A stretch of 64,000 nucleotides of DNA from Hyphomicrobiaceae bacterium (GTDB lineage Bacteria; Pseudomonadota; Alphaproteobacteria; Rhizobiales; Hyphomicrobiaceae): the NCBI GenBank assembly GCA_020638055.1, contig JACKJH010000001.1, forward strand, positions 868,001-932,000. The letters run 5' to 3'. Position numbers and translations under genes: made by a program. Position 1 is the first letter of the stretch, and every line of letters begins with the position of its first letter. The notes under the pieces are model-generated. The model worked only from the letters and a program-made list of their open reading frames with translations. It was not told the DNA's origin and did no database searches. Positions 51,879 through 61,477 of the stretch are shown in pieces.

Positions 51879-53483
51879 ATGGATGATTCAAACGGCGACA
51901 GCAAACTATACGACCTGGCGGTTATAGGGGGCGGCATCAATGGTTGCGGCATCGCTGCGGATGCGGCTGGTCGTGGGCTTGATGTCATCCTGATCGAGCA
52001 AGGTGATCTGGCGGCGGGAACTTCATCGGCAAGTTCCAAACTGATCCACGGCGGACTGCGTTATCTTGAACACTATGAATTCCGGTTGGTTCGTGAGGCG
52101 CTTCAGGAACGCGAAATCCTGCTTGGTAATGCGCCCCATATCGTCAGGCCGTTACGTTTCGTCGTTCCGCACGTTGAGGCGATGCGTTCGCGCCTGATGA
52201 TCCGGGCCGGGCTATTTCTTTACGATCATCTTGCAAGGCGCAAGCGCGTTCCCGGTTCGGGGATAGTGGACCTGTCGCGGGATGCTGCGGGGTTGGCGCT
52301 GGCACGGGAATACAGACAGGGATTTTCATATTGGGATTGTTCGGTCGACGATGCGCGTCTTGTCATTGCGGTCGCGCAGCAGGCCTTCAAGCACGGTGCG
52401 CGAATTCTCACGCGGGCTAAAGTTACGTCGGCGGTCGCGGAAGAAGACCATTGGCGTGTGTCGATTTCGAGAAAGCAAACGGCTACGGGTCACGAAATTA
52501 GCGGTTCAGGCGGCGCAGCGCTTACCGGGGATGCGGAGGCGGCCGGGCGAAGCGAGGTTTTTGCACGCATCCTGGTCAATGCGGCTGGGCCTTGGGCAGG
52601 TCTGGTGGGGCAAAATGTGATCCGTCGCGGACATGCGGGGTGTTACGTACCGGTTCGGCTGGTTAAGGGAAGCCACATCGTTGTTCCGCGAATTGCGGGA
52701 GCGGATGGAGCCTATCTGCTGCAAGCCAACGACGGCCGGGTGGTCTTCTTGCTGCCATTCGCCGGACGCTTCACCCTGATCGGCACGACCGATATGCCCT
52801 TCAGTGGGGATCCGAGCGATGTTGCGATTTCGGCCGATGAAGAAGCCTATTTGTTGAATGTCGCCAACTCGTTTCTGGAGAGACCGCTCTCGCTGCGCGA
52901 TGTTGTGTGGAAGTTTGCCGGTGTCCGGCCGCTGTTTGATGATCACAGTGACAATCCCTCCGCAGTATCACGCGATTATAAATTGGAGGTCGACGCGCCG
53001 TCTGACGGGGCAGCGCTTTTGACGGTGGTCGGCGGCAAAGTGACGACATACCGGAGACTGGCCGAGGCGGCGATGCAACTGATTGAGCCCTATGTCCGCT
53101 CGCCCTTTGCAGGGGCATGGACGGCGCATGCGCCGTTGCCGGGTGGCGCGATGCCAGACGCTGACCTAGACGCTTACGCTAGCGCTTTTTTTGCGTGCTA
53201 TCCGCACATGCCGAAGCCGCTGCTGCTGACGTTGTTGCACCGGTACGGTACGGCGGCTGTGGATGTGCTGGGTGACGCCAAGAGCGTCGCCGATCTGGGT
53301 GAAGACCTTGGTGGCGGGCTTTCCAAACGTGAGATTTCATACCTTCGCGATCATGAGTGGGCGCGAACGGCGGAGGATGTGCTGTGGCGGCGGACCAAGG
53401 CGGGTCTAGCTATTGCGCCGGAAAAGCTTGCCGAGGCAGAAGATCAAATTGCACGTTGCCTGGTTGCCGGCGGCAGGCAGTAG
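51879..53483 (+). CDS. glpD: Aerobic glycerol-3-phosphate dehydrogenase
   Basis: Membrane-associated FAD enzyme that oxidises glycerol-3-phosphate to DHAP and feeds electrons to ubiquinone. Seen: LAVIGGGINGCGIAADAAGR (FAD), GTSSASSKLIHGGLRYLEHY, RPLRFVVPH, LIGTTDMPFSGDP and VGGKVTTYRRLAE. 534 residues, slightly long. It follows the symporter by nine bases and shares its operon. With GlpK this gives the glycerol route; a facilitator is not in the window. Confidence 0.95.
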   Translation: MDDSNGDSKLYDLAVIGGGINGCGIAADAAGRGLDVILIEQGDLAAGTSSASSKLIHGGLRYLEHYEFRLVREALQEREILLGNAPHIVRPLRFVVPHVEAMRSRLMIRAGLFLYDHLARRKRVPGSGIVDLSRDAAGLALAREYRQGFSYWDCSVDDARLVIAVAQQAFKHGARILTRAKVTSAVAEEDHWRVSISRKQTATGHEISGSGGAALTGDAEAAGRSEVFARILVNAAGPWAGLVGQNVIRRGHAGCYVPVRLVKGSHIVVPRIAGADGAYLLQANDGRVVFLLPFAGRFTLIGTTDMPFSGDPSDVAISADEEAYLLNVANSFLERPLSLRDVVWKFAGVRPLFDDHSDNPSAVSRDYKLEVDAPSDGAALLTVVGGKVTTYRRLAEAAMQLIEPYVRSPFAGAWTAHAPLPGGAMPDADLDAYASAFFACYPHMPKPLLLTLLHRYGTAAVDVLGDAKSVADLGEDLGGGLSKREISYLRDHEWARTAEDVLWRRTKAGLAIAPEKLAEAEDQIARCLVAGGRQ

Positions 53484-53567
53484 TGGTTTTGCCGGCCATG
53501 CATCCCTCCATGCTCGTGTTGAGTGCGCAGGATTTCATGTGCAACCGTTTCAGCCTTTTCGTTAGAT

Positions 53568-53601
53568 CGGTTCAGACCCAGATGGAACCGCTTGCTTTTT
53601 T
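53568..53601 (+). terminator. Terminator-like hairpin after glpD
   Basis: CGGTTC (53568-53573) and GAACCG (53585-53590) form a stem with an 11-base loop, followed by CTTGCTTTTTTG. About 85 bases after the glpD stop. The remaining bases to the next gene (53602-53752) show no other element. Confidence 0.5.
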
Positions 53602-53752
53602 GTTAGCACGCGCAACCCCATGAAAGAGTGTTGCAAATTGGTGTCTATTTTAACGCTGGATTAACCAGGGTGGGGGAAACTTGGGACGGTTATTGTTCAG
53701 CGTCCACACCGCAATGTCTTTATTTATCTACTGAGCAAGGTCGATCGTCGCT

Positions 53753-54826
53753 GTGCAAACCGCGCCTACCAGCAAGCCCAAGCCTAATCCAGGATCGGTA
53801 TACCGATTTTTGAGCCGCCAACTTGCGTGGCGCATACACACCTGCGCCCGGGCACTTGGGAAGCTTGATCCAAAGGCAATTGAGCGCTCCACGATCGCTG
53901 GAATTTCATTGTTCGCTGCCAGCTCGATTGCCTTGCAGGGATTCGTAGTCGCCAAAGACAGCTTTTCAGGGAGTTCGAGTGGAGTTGCGCAGGCGGCTGC
54001 CGCAATCCCAAGCAAGTCCCAGGTCCTTGAAGGTGTCGATGATGTATTCGTTTCCAGCAGAGGCGTTGCGCGCGGCGATCTCGACATGGCCGCACTGGTA
54101 CGGGCGCGCCGTGGCGATTTGCTGACAGGACGAACCGAAGAGCTTGAGGCTCTGGATCGCAAAAGTGCCTCGCAGGCAAGGCCCCGTCTCGCGGCGATTG
54201 TGCCTGCTGACACGGTTGTTGCAAAAACCCTGGCCGCTGCCGGAATCGGATTCCGTTTCAAGACGCTTGCGCCTGAAACAAGACGTCTCGGCAACAACAA
54301 TAGCACCGTCATCGCGCTCTCGAACCGGCTGACGCGCAACGATAGTGTGGGTGGTGCAGGGGCGCCGCGTCCAATGCGCGTGGCCTATTCTGCTGCTGCG
54401 CTGGGGGATTTCGCCCGCCAGTTGAGCGAAGACCGAGGTGGGAGCAATAACGTCGCACCGCCCGCGCGTCGCAGGGTCACGCAGTTCAGCGGCCATGCCT
54501 CCAACTCGTTTGTCAAAAAGGTGCACTTCCAGGAGCACACGCCGGATCGCTGCCTGCCGAACCGGCTTATGGCTGTGATCAACGACGTTGCTGAACAGTT
54601 TGGCGATGTGCAAATTCTATCGACGTTCCGCGATCCGGAGCGCAATCGCCGTGTTGGCGGCGCACCGCGGTCTTATCACCTGCGTTGTGAGGCTATCGAC
54701 TTCCGCGTTAAGGGGCACACATCGGGATTGCTTTCCTATCTCGAGCAGCGCGAGGAAGTGGGCGGTCTGAAACGCTACCCCCTCGGATTTTTCCACATTG
54801 ATACAGGGCCTCGACGCACCTGGTGA
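53753..54826 (+). CDS. Peptidase M15-like (YcbK/DUF882-type) murein-associated protein
   Basis: A 357-residue envelope protein. A hydrophobic stretch near 47-65 (IAGISLFAASSIALQGF) anchors or exports it. About 190 weakly conserved residues follow, then a C-terminal LAS-type domain (about 255-357) with ILSTFRDPERNRRVGG, the zinc ligands in SYHLRCEAIDFRV and GFFHIDTGPRRTW. Such proteins cut D-Ala-D-Ala-type bonds or bind murein. Start is GTG at 53753. Convergent with the binding protein gene (17-base gap). Confidence 0.8.
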   Translation: MQTAPTSKPKPNPGSVYRFLSRQLAWRIHTCARALGKLDPKAIERSTIAGISLFAASSIALQGFVVAKDSFSGSSSGVAQAAAAIPSKSQVLEGVDDVFVSSRGVARGDLDMAALVRARRGDLLTGRTEELEALDRKSASQARPRLAAIVPADTVVAKTLAAAGIGFRFKTLAPETRRLGNNNSTVIALSNRLTRNDSVGGAGAPRPMRVAYSAAALGDFARQLSEDRGGSNNVAPPARRRVTQFSGHASNSFVKKVHFQEHTPDRCLPNRLMAVINDVAEQFGDVQILSTFRDPERNRRVGGAPRSYHLRCEAIDFRVKGHTSGLLSYLEQREEVGGLKRYPLGFFHIDTGPRRTW

Positions 54827-54843
54827 CGAAGACAGCCCAAGCG

Positions 54844-56601
54844 TCAGCGGCGAGTTGGAAGTGGCGGTCCATGCCTGACAATGTCGATTGCCGCTGTCAT
54901 GCGGGCGGAGTTTTGTTTCCACCAAACAGGATCGAACCGAACTGCTTCGCGTAGGTTCTGGGGCGCAGTTGGCAAGAAGGGCTCAAGGTCCTGTCCTGTC
55001 ACGGCGTGGCGCATACCAACGGTTCCGGCGATGGCGGAGCGTCGTGTCGGCCCGTATGGAATCTGTCGCGCCAAAGCCGCGAGTTGTTGCGGCCCGGATG
55101 CAAACGCAACGAACTGCTTTGCGCGCTCCTTATCAGAAGCGGTTTTGGGGATTGCGAAATAGGACAGGTGCAGTGATTGGCCATCCCAGATCAATCCGAG
55201 AGGACCGGTTCGGGCCTGTTCGATGAACGCATGACCATTAGATGTGAGCGCGATGGTGGCATCGCCTGAGCGTATCAAGTGAATTGCCTTTGACGGGCTG
55301 TCATACCATACAATGTCGTTGCCCAGGGCTTTGAGCCGCTGTAGTGCACGCATAAGCCCATCACCGGTTTCCAAAGTCGCATATACGCTATCGGGGGAAA
55401 CTCCTTCGGCAACCATCAGCGCTTCGAACAACCCATGGCCATCGGCAGGAAGTGCGCGTTTGCCCTGATATCGCCGGGTATCAAAAACGTCTGAGACGGT
55501 GCTAGGTGCGCGCTTTTTAAAGCTGCCGGGGTCATAAACGAAAAGATTCGACCAGGACATCGCCGCGATGCCGCAAGGCTTCAATGCGCCATCGAGGAAG
55601 TCGTCTGCCGCGCCGGGCGGTGGTGCGTTTGGCTGAAGTTCGGCTATGTCGAGTGATAGAAGCTCATCTTTGCCGCACCGATCAGCGAGACTTGCTGCAT
55701 CGAGCATCACCACATCGCCGGGACGGCCCTGATCGGTGGTGGCAGCGTCAACTTCGATACCGGTATTTTTTGCAAACGGCATTAGTACGACGCGCTGGTA
55801 GGCTTGGGAAAAAGCACCTGAACCTGTTGCGACTGACAATTTTTCCGGTGCTGCCGCGGGCTTCTCGACGGCTTGTTGTGGTGATGGCTGCGGCGGTGCA
55901 TCCAATGTAGTTGGAGGTTCATTTTCGGATGCATCCCGTGTTGTGGCAGGACTCTCAATCGCTGTGGCTGCATTGGTTGGTTGCTCGCCACCTCGTTGCT
56001 CTGGTTCGGCCGAAGAGGTGTCGTCAGCAGATCTATCATTGGCACTCTTGCGAGCGGCTTGGTCTGCCGGGTTCTCATCCGCGTGAGCTTCCGCGGGTTG
56101 CGCTATTGGCTGCGTTGATGTTTCGGCTTGTTCGGCGGGTTCATCAGGCGATGCTGAAGACTTGGCATTGCCTTCGATTTCATTTCCGGTGTCAGCTTCA
56201 GTGGCTTTTGCGTTGCCGCTGTCGGGTTGGGTTGGTGCACTGCCGGGCGCAGATTGTACTGTTGATGGCGTTGCGGCCTCAGTATTGGTGTTGGAAGCAT
56301 CCGCATCCGCATTCGCTGGAGCGCTTGAATCAGCACCAGGCTGCGCGTCAGTGTTTTTCTCAATCCCTGCCTTCGTATCGGCGGTGCCCGGTTCCGTGAT
56401 TGCGGTATCGGGTGGCGCTTCAGCCGGTAGATTTTGCTGTTTGGTTGTTGCGTCGCCTGCATTCGTGGCATCAGGCGCAGCGGGCGTTGAGGTTGCCTCG
56501 CCTGCGGCGGCGTCAGCAGGAGATGAAGTCTGTGCGAGGCATGGTGGCATCGTCATCGCAAGAAAGGTGAAGGCCACAATGCTGAGGCGAACAGGTGTCA
56601 T
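54844..56601 (-). CDS. PotD-like periplasmic substrate-binding protein with long acidic linker
   Basis: A 585-residue secreted protein. Signal peptide MTPVRLSIVAFTFLAMTMPP with cleavage after CLA-Q. Residues about 25-245 are low-complexity Ala/Asp/Glu/Thr/Pro (for example EPGTADTKAGIEKNTDAQPG), unusual for a binding protein and probably unstructured. Residues 250-585 resemble the spermidine/putrescine-type family 1 fold (FSQAYQRVVLMPFAKNTGIE, NLFVYDPGSFKKRAPSTVSD, VWWKQNSARMTAAIDI). The ligand is unknown. ATG 56601 has GGAG upstream. Same strand as AsmA, permease and kinase. Confidence 0.8.
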   Translation of the reverse strand: MTPVRLSIVAFTFLAMTMPPCLAQTSSPADAAAGEATSTPAAPDATNAGDATTKQQNLPAEAPPDTAITEPGTADTKAGIEKNTDAQPGADSSAPANADADASNTNTEAATPSTVQSAPGSAPTQPDSGNAKATEADTGNEIEGNAKSSASPDEPAEQAETSTQPIAQPAEAHADENPADQAARKSANDRSADDTSSAEPEQRGGEQPTNAATAIESPATTRDASENEPPTTLDAPPQPSPQQAVEKPAAAPEKLSVATGSGAFSQAYQRVVLMPFAKNTGIEVDAATTDQGRPGDVVMLDAASLADRCGKDELLSLDIAELQPNAPPPGAADDFLDGALKPCGIAAMSWSNLFVYDPGSFKKRAPSTVSDVFDTRRYQGKRALPADGHGLFEALMVAEGVSPDSVYATLETGDGLMRALQRLKALGNDIVWYDSPSKAIHLIRSGDATIALTSNGHAFIEQARTGPLGLIWDGQSLHLSYFAIPKTASDKERAKQFVAFASGPQQLAALARQIPYGPTRRSAIAGTVGMRHAVTGQDLEPFLPTAPQNLREAVRFDPVWWKQNSARMTAAIDIVRHGPPLPTRR

Positions 56602-56819
56602 GAAAAAGTATCTCCAGCGCCGGCAAACGATGTTGCAATTGGGGCGAATAACTTTGAACGGGGCGCAGCATAGAGGCTGTTTGCGGTACATGGAATTCCC
56701 ATATCGGCAGCATCATTTTTTGTTTTCACGTATATGACGCGCAACCGCTGCACACGTCAGCCAATCGTTCTTGAGTGACTGTCAATGCATTGCTGTTGTG
56801 GCACCATCTAGATGCAATG

Positions 56820-58778
56820 TCAGTTTTTTGCTGTGGATGCTGCTGGCGGCACGCTCTCAGGCATCGCGCCTACAGCGGGCTGATCCAGCGGGATGAAGCG
56901 AATCTCGGGCCGGGCGAATGGTCCCAATATATGGAGCCCGCCACCTGAAACTTTGGATTTCGTGCCATCCGCACGGTCCACAGCAGTTGCAGGCGCGAAA
57001 GCAAAAGTTGAATTCTGAACGGGTGGAATGCCGGGAGCTGCTTGCCCCACAGGGTCATTCTCGGCGCCTTTTGGAGGATGTGTAATCCACATTTTTATGT
57101 CGCCGAACTGTTCAGGGAAATTCAGAATTCCTGTCATCGTAAGGCTTGCGTCTCCCGCACGCGCTCCAACATTTTCTGCAGTCAGTGTGCCTTCGGTGAC
57201 CTTGAACTCACCAATAAGGCCTTCCAACGTGGTTTGCCCACGGATGGCTCCACCCCAGCCTTTTTGAGTTTGCGCTCGTGCCGTTGCGGCCAAGGTTCTA
57301 AGGTCCAAAGCAATCTGGCCACTGCCTTGCTGTCTTATGGCAACCTTTCCGCCCAGCGTTCCCAGGATCTTGTCTGCGCTTTCGCCATCGGCCTTCAGGT
57401 CGAAGGTCACGTCACCCATGCCCGACACGAAGCTGTAGGACCATAGTGCATTTGACAGCAGAGCTACATCTGCCGCCTCGATCTTGCCACTCAAGGAATA
57501 GTTCGGGATGCGATCTTTGATCTTGAATCCGAACTGGCCGCCACAGCGGCCACCATTGGCAAGTTCAAACTCTGCCAGATCCGCAAGCAGGACGCCGTCC
57601 TTGAGCGAGAGGGATGCAGCAGCCCGGCCGAATTTTGATAGTCCGAGCGTCACTTCACCTGTCGAGATCCTCAAATCGGCGTCGATCTGGCCAACGATAG
57701 GAAATTGTGGGGATTCCATGTGCGGCGCTGCAAAGAAGCGCGAAATGTTGAAAGCGGTTTCCAGTTTTTGACTTGGTGGAACCAGATAGGGTGTGATGTT
57801 GAACGTCGTAAACGCCAATGTTCCATCCACCGAAGGCCTTGCACCGCCCCACTTGAACGTCAACGTACCTGTTGCAGGATGACTGTCCAACTCGAATTTT
57901 GCTTCTGAGAACGCGATGGAGCGCGGCGAAAATTCAAGCGGACCGCTGGCCTTGAACGTGCCCAGGCTGCTGCCATTGCCGAAGTCAAGTCCGATCCAGC
58001 CAGCAAACTGGCGCAGATTGGCTATTTCAACTTCTGAGGTCGTGGCCGATAGTTGCGGCTCATCTCCAGCCGATAGCGTACCAGCGGCGGAAAAATTGAT
58101 AACTTCACTCACCACCTTGATATCGAGTGCTCGGCCAATCGCCGCACTGCCTTTGGGCATGCTTGCCTGCAATTGGGCTTCTGTACCCATGTTGATCTCG
58201 AAGGAAACCTTCTGGCCGCGGTATTCAAACGAGCCGATAGCCTTTGCTTTGGTGGCATTGGTCTTTGTAACGTCAAGAGTAACGTTGGAAAGCGTGGCGT
58301 GTTCTCCATTGCCGCGACCCAGGCGCAGGTGTGCCTTGCGTAGCTCCAGGTTGGTGAAGGACAATTTCATCAGGGCTTGGAGTAGTGGTGCCATACTCTG
58401 CGAGCTGTCTGGCGCCAAGGGATCGGCCGATTGAGTAGGAGCCAGAGATAGCACCGCATCGTCCAGGACAAGATTTGCAGAACCATGCGTCAGCAAGGCT
58501 AGTGCTTCGGCAGCCCCAAGGCGTCTTTGCGTGCCCGGGTCAGATACAGACAGGGTGCCGGTTTCAATCATGATATTTGGGAACAGCGGGAGGGCTACCG
58601 GCTTGGTAAGGGTAAAGCTGTTGCCGGTGGCCGCTTCTACAAACGCGGTGCCAATCGACATGGTGCCGAAAGATACATGATTGACCACCGGAGCTAGCAC
58701 TCCCGCACCAAGTCCGGCGCTTGCAACTACGGCCAGCGCAACGGTGCGACTAGGTCTACTATTTGAAAGCCTGGTCAT
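56820..58778 (-). CDS. AsmA-family protein
   Basis: A 652-residue envelope protein with an N-terminal hydrophobic anchor (VALAVVASAGLGAGVLAPVV) and a long beta-rich region. The C-terminal third carries the AsmA signature order: LSLKDGVLLADLAEFELANG, GKIEAADVALLSN, GMGDVTFDLKADGESADKIL, TLEGLIGEFKVTEGTLTAEN, and RPEIRFIPLD at the end. AsmA-like proteins link inner and outer membrane and affect lipid traffic. Monocistronic-looking: 218 bases before the next gene downstream, 565 upstream. Confidence 0.87.
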   Translation of the reverse strand: MTRLSNSRPSRTVALAVVASAGLGAGVLAPVVNHVSFGTMSIGTAFVEAATGNSFTLTKPVALPLFPNIMIETGTLSVSDPGTQRRLGAAEALALLTHGSANLVLDDAVLSLAPTQSADPLAPDSSQSMAPLLQALMKLSFTNLELRKAHLRLGRGNGEHATLSNVTLDVTKTNATKAKAIGSFEYRGQKVSFEINMGTEAQLQASMPKGSAAIGRALDIKVVSEVINFSAAGTLSAGDEPQLSATTSEVEIANLRQFAGWIGLDFGNGSSLGTFKASGPLEFSPRSIAFSEAKFELDSHPATGTLTFKWGGARPSVDGTLAFTTFNITPYLVPPSQKLETAFNISRFFAAPHMESPQFPIVGQIDADLRISTGEVTLGLSKFGRAAASLSLKDGVLLADLAEFELANGGRCGGQFGFKIKDRIPNYSLSGKIEAADVALLSNALWSYSFVSGMGDVTFDLKADGESADKILGTLGGKVAIRQQGSGQIALDLRTLAATARAQTQKGWGGAIRGQTTLEGLIGEFKVTEGTLTAENVGARAGDASLTMTGILNFPEQFGDIKMWITHPPKGAENDPVGQAAPGIPPVQNSTFAFAPATAVDRADGTKSKVSGGGLHILGPFARPEIRFIPLDQPAVGAMPESVPPAASTAKN

Positions 58779-59343
58779 GAGTGTGTGTGCATATAAAGCC
58801 AGAACGAATTTACGTTGCTCGTTGTAGGTTCTTCATGTGCGCAATTTCGGTTCAGACCCGGTCTTGTCGCGCGCGTCACAACCAACGCGAAATGTGCTGG
58901 AGCAAATCGGCCTTCTCATTGGCCTCCCCCTGGCTGGTTACAGTGAGTCATGTTCCAACTGTCAATCTTGTTGTCAGGTGCATGGCTCTTACAGGCGTTC
59001 CGTAGTCTTGTGCGAAAGGAAATGCGCTAATCGAATTGCCCCGCTCAGTTTGCCCCGCTCAATCGCGCATGTCAGTTCCATCGAGCCTGCCGTCAAATTC
59101 GGAGCTGCATGTTACCTTTTACTTAGAACTGCTCCCGACAACTGGCAAGAGGCATTCACCTCCTTGAAAAAGTCAAAAATTAGATGCCTGACGTGTGTAA
59201 TCCGTGCACATCTGTACATTGGCCAAGTATTGCTGTCAGCGCCGGAGGTCTTGTGCGGAAGCGAGCGGCAAAATTGCATCGTTTCCGAGATCTTATTTTC
59301 GAATTCCTGAAGTGCGCGAAATTGGCAGCGGCGCCAGCCATTT
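58779..59343. other. Gene-free stretch between AsmA and the ABC permease
   Basis: About 565 bases. The only open frames are Cys- and Ser-rich translations without any family resemblance and without ribosome sites, so I reject them. A short direct repeat GCCCCGCTCA occurs twice around 59038-59061. It must contain the asmA promoter and the permease 3' end. The base composition is somewhat lower in GC than in the genes. Confidence 0.45.
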
Positions 59344-61107
59344 TCAATCTACATCCGATTCAGGGGCTGCCCGCGCACCGGCGCGTCCGCCAGCAACCGC
59401 TTTGTGCAGTAGCAGCACTGGAACAAGGCCTGAAACAACGATTGCCAGAGCGCCGAGTGCTGCTTCTTCAAACTGTTCGAGTGCTGCGAAGGAATAGACG
59501 TGTGTTGCCAATGTATCGAAGTTGAATGGACGCAAAAGGAGCGTTGCCGGCAGTTCCTTCATGCTATCGACGAAGACCAGCAATCCTGCGGCACCCAGTG
59601 CTGGCAGAAGCAATGGCAGGTGGACGCGCCGCAGCGTCGACAGTGACGTTTCGCCAAGCGCGCGAGCGGCAGCGTCAAGGTTGGGAGAAATTCGTTCCAG
59701 GCCAGATTCTATGGAACCTAAAGCGACGGCCAGAAACCTTACGGCATAAGCCAATATGAGTGCCAGTATCGTTCCAGAGATGAGCAATCCTGTGGAGATG
59801 CCGAACGTTGCACGGAAGAAGCCATCAACGAGATTGTCGAAACCAGCGAGCGGTATAAGCAGCCCAAGTGCGAGGACGGTTCCGGGAATGGCGTAGCCAA
59901 GCCCAGATGCGCGTGCCGCGAAGAGTGTGAAACGGTTGGGATCAATTCGTTTTGCGTATCCGATAATCAATGCGAGCACCACCGCGACAATCGCGCTGAT
60001 TGCCGCCAGCATGAGTGAGTTTGAAGCCGCCGAGAAAAAGCCACTCGAAAGGCTGGCCTCAGAATAAACAACTGCATGACGGGCGAGTTGCAGGAACGGC
60101 AACAAAAAGCCAATGATGAATGGCGTGATCGCGAACGCGCCTGCTGTGATGCCGCGCCAGCCGGTCAGATCCTGAAACGGTATTGATCTGTAACGGCCAG
60201 TCGTATGGTGTATTTTGGCTCCGCCACGCGCCCACCGCTCGGCCCATAACATGGCCACGATCAGAGCGAGCATAACTGCTGCCAACTGCGCGGCGCCGCC
60301 GAGGTTCGATCGCTGCAGCCACGTCGTGTAAATACTTTGTGAAAGCGTTTGGACGCCGAGATATTGCACGGCACCCAGATCGTTTAGACACTCCATGAGG
60401 ACAAGAGCAAGTCCGGCCGCCAACGCGGGCCGGGCAAGCGGCAGAGCGACGGACCACAGCGTGGCAAGTGGAGTTCTGCCAAGTGTGCGGGCGACTTCCA
60501 ACGCGCATACCGATTGCTGCACGAAGCTGGCTCGCGCCGACAGATACACATAGGGATATAAGACAGACGCCATCAAAAAGATGGCACCGGGCAAAGAACG
60601 TATCTCAGGGAACCAGTAATCGCGCGCACTTTGCCAGCCGAACAAATACCGCAACGAGCTTTGTACCGGACCGGAAAAATCAAACAGTTCGACGTAACAA
60701 TAAGCAACGATGTAGGTTGGCATAGCCAGCGGAATGACAAGCAAACGGTCGGCTAAGGCCCGCCCGGGAAACCGATACATTGTGACAAGCCAAGCGGTGG
60801 CGGTGCCGATAACCAGCGTCAAGAAGCCGGCACCGGCCATCAGCAACAGTGTCTGCATCAGTGACGAGGGCAATACTGTTTGCAGCAGGTGTGGCCAAAT
60901 GTTTTCTTTCGGCGTAAGTGCAAGCCACAGTGTCGTGACGACCGGCAATGCCATTAACGCCAAGATAGCGGCTAGTGCGATCAGCCAAGCGATGGCGTGG
61001 GGGCGCCGAGCATGCCAGGCGCCCATGCGGGCTGGCAGTTTTAAAAACCAATTCGGCGCATTGTGGCCTGGCTGAGGTGCCGGAACCTTATCGGTGGGTG
61101 CGATCAT
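59344..61107 (-). CDS. Iron-type ABC transporter permease (FbpB/ThiP-like, duplicated)
   Basis: A 587-residue inner-membrane permease with two BPD-transport halves, about twelve hydrophobic segments. The EAA-type loops are visible in each half: EVARTLGRTPLATLWSVALP and DAAARALGETSLSTLRRVHL. The two-domain form is typical of Fe(III) and thiamine importers. No ATPase gene is adjacent; a PotD-like binding protein lies two genes downstream. The ATG at 61107 is preferred to a GTG at 61143. Confidence 0.85.
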   Translation of the reverse strand: MIAPTDKVPAPQPGHNAPNWFLKLPARMGAWHARRPHAIAWLIALAAILALMALPVVTTLWLALTPKENIWPHLLQTVLPSSLMQTLLLMAGAGFLTLVIGTATAWLVTMYRFPGRALADRLLVIPLAMPTYIVAYCYVELFDFSGPVQSSLRYLFGWQSARDYWFPEIRSLPGAIFLMASVLYPYVYLSARASFVQQSVCALEVARTLGRTPLATLWSVALPLARPALAAGLALVLMECLNDLGAVQYLGVQTLSQSIYTTWLQRSNLGGAAQLAAVMLALIVAMLWAERWARGGAKIHHTTGRYRSIPFQDLTGWRGITAGAFAITPFIIGFLLPFLQLARHAVVYSEASLSSGFFSAASNSLMLAAISAIVAVVLALIIGYAKRIDPNRFTLFAARASGLGYAIPGTVLALGLLIPLAGFDNLVDGFFRATFGISTGLLISGTILALILAYAVRFLAVALGSIESGLERISPNLDAAARALGETSLSTLRRVHLPLLLPALGAAGLLVFVDSMKELPATLLLRPFNFDTLATHVYSFAALEQFEEAALGALAIVVSGLVPVLLLHKAVAGGRAGARAAPESDVD

Positions 61108-61451
61108 TGGGCCGCCATCACTGCTGTGCAGACCGCGGAGCACGTCGCAACATGCAAAGTTGTTTGGGTCGCCATCAATGTCGATCCGCTTGGAATTCCT
61201 GCTGCTGTGATATCAAGCGGGGTCGTCAGGTGCTCACTCTTATTCATTTCATTTCCTGATGCGATGCCGCCGCCGGGATTGGTGATTAGAAGTTGGTACG
61301 CGCCGGCGGATTGCCTGAAAAGGCTGCGAATCGTCGCCGATGGTTATCTTTTTACAATTTTTGGCTTGTATGGCGTGGCGCCGCCTCAAGTTACTGTGAG
61401 CATGCCATAGCTACTATCCCATACGGATCTTGGACCCATTGCTATTGCGCC

Positions 61452-61477
61452 CGGGCCCTCGTGAGAAAGGCGGGCTA
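61452..61477 (-). repeat. Repeat arm overlapping the kinase stop codon
   Basis: On the minus strand the kinase ends in TAG, and TAGCCCGCCTTTCTCACGAG continues as in the gene that ends at 3759. The stop codon of both genes is therefore part of the same repeat. Here no complementary arm follows, so no hairpin like that at 3758-3808 forms. The stretch 61108-61451 upstream of the permease holds nothing else I can identify. Confidence 0.6.

Noticed and set aside
58837..59310. A 157-codon open frame in the gap between AsmA and the permease
   Set aside because: Cys- and Ser-rich, no recognisable domain, no ribosome site, and codon positions unlike the neighbouring genes.
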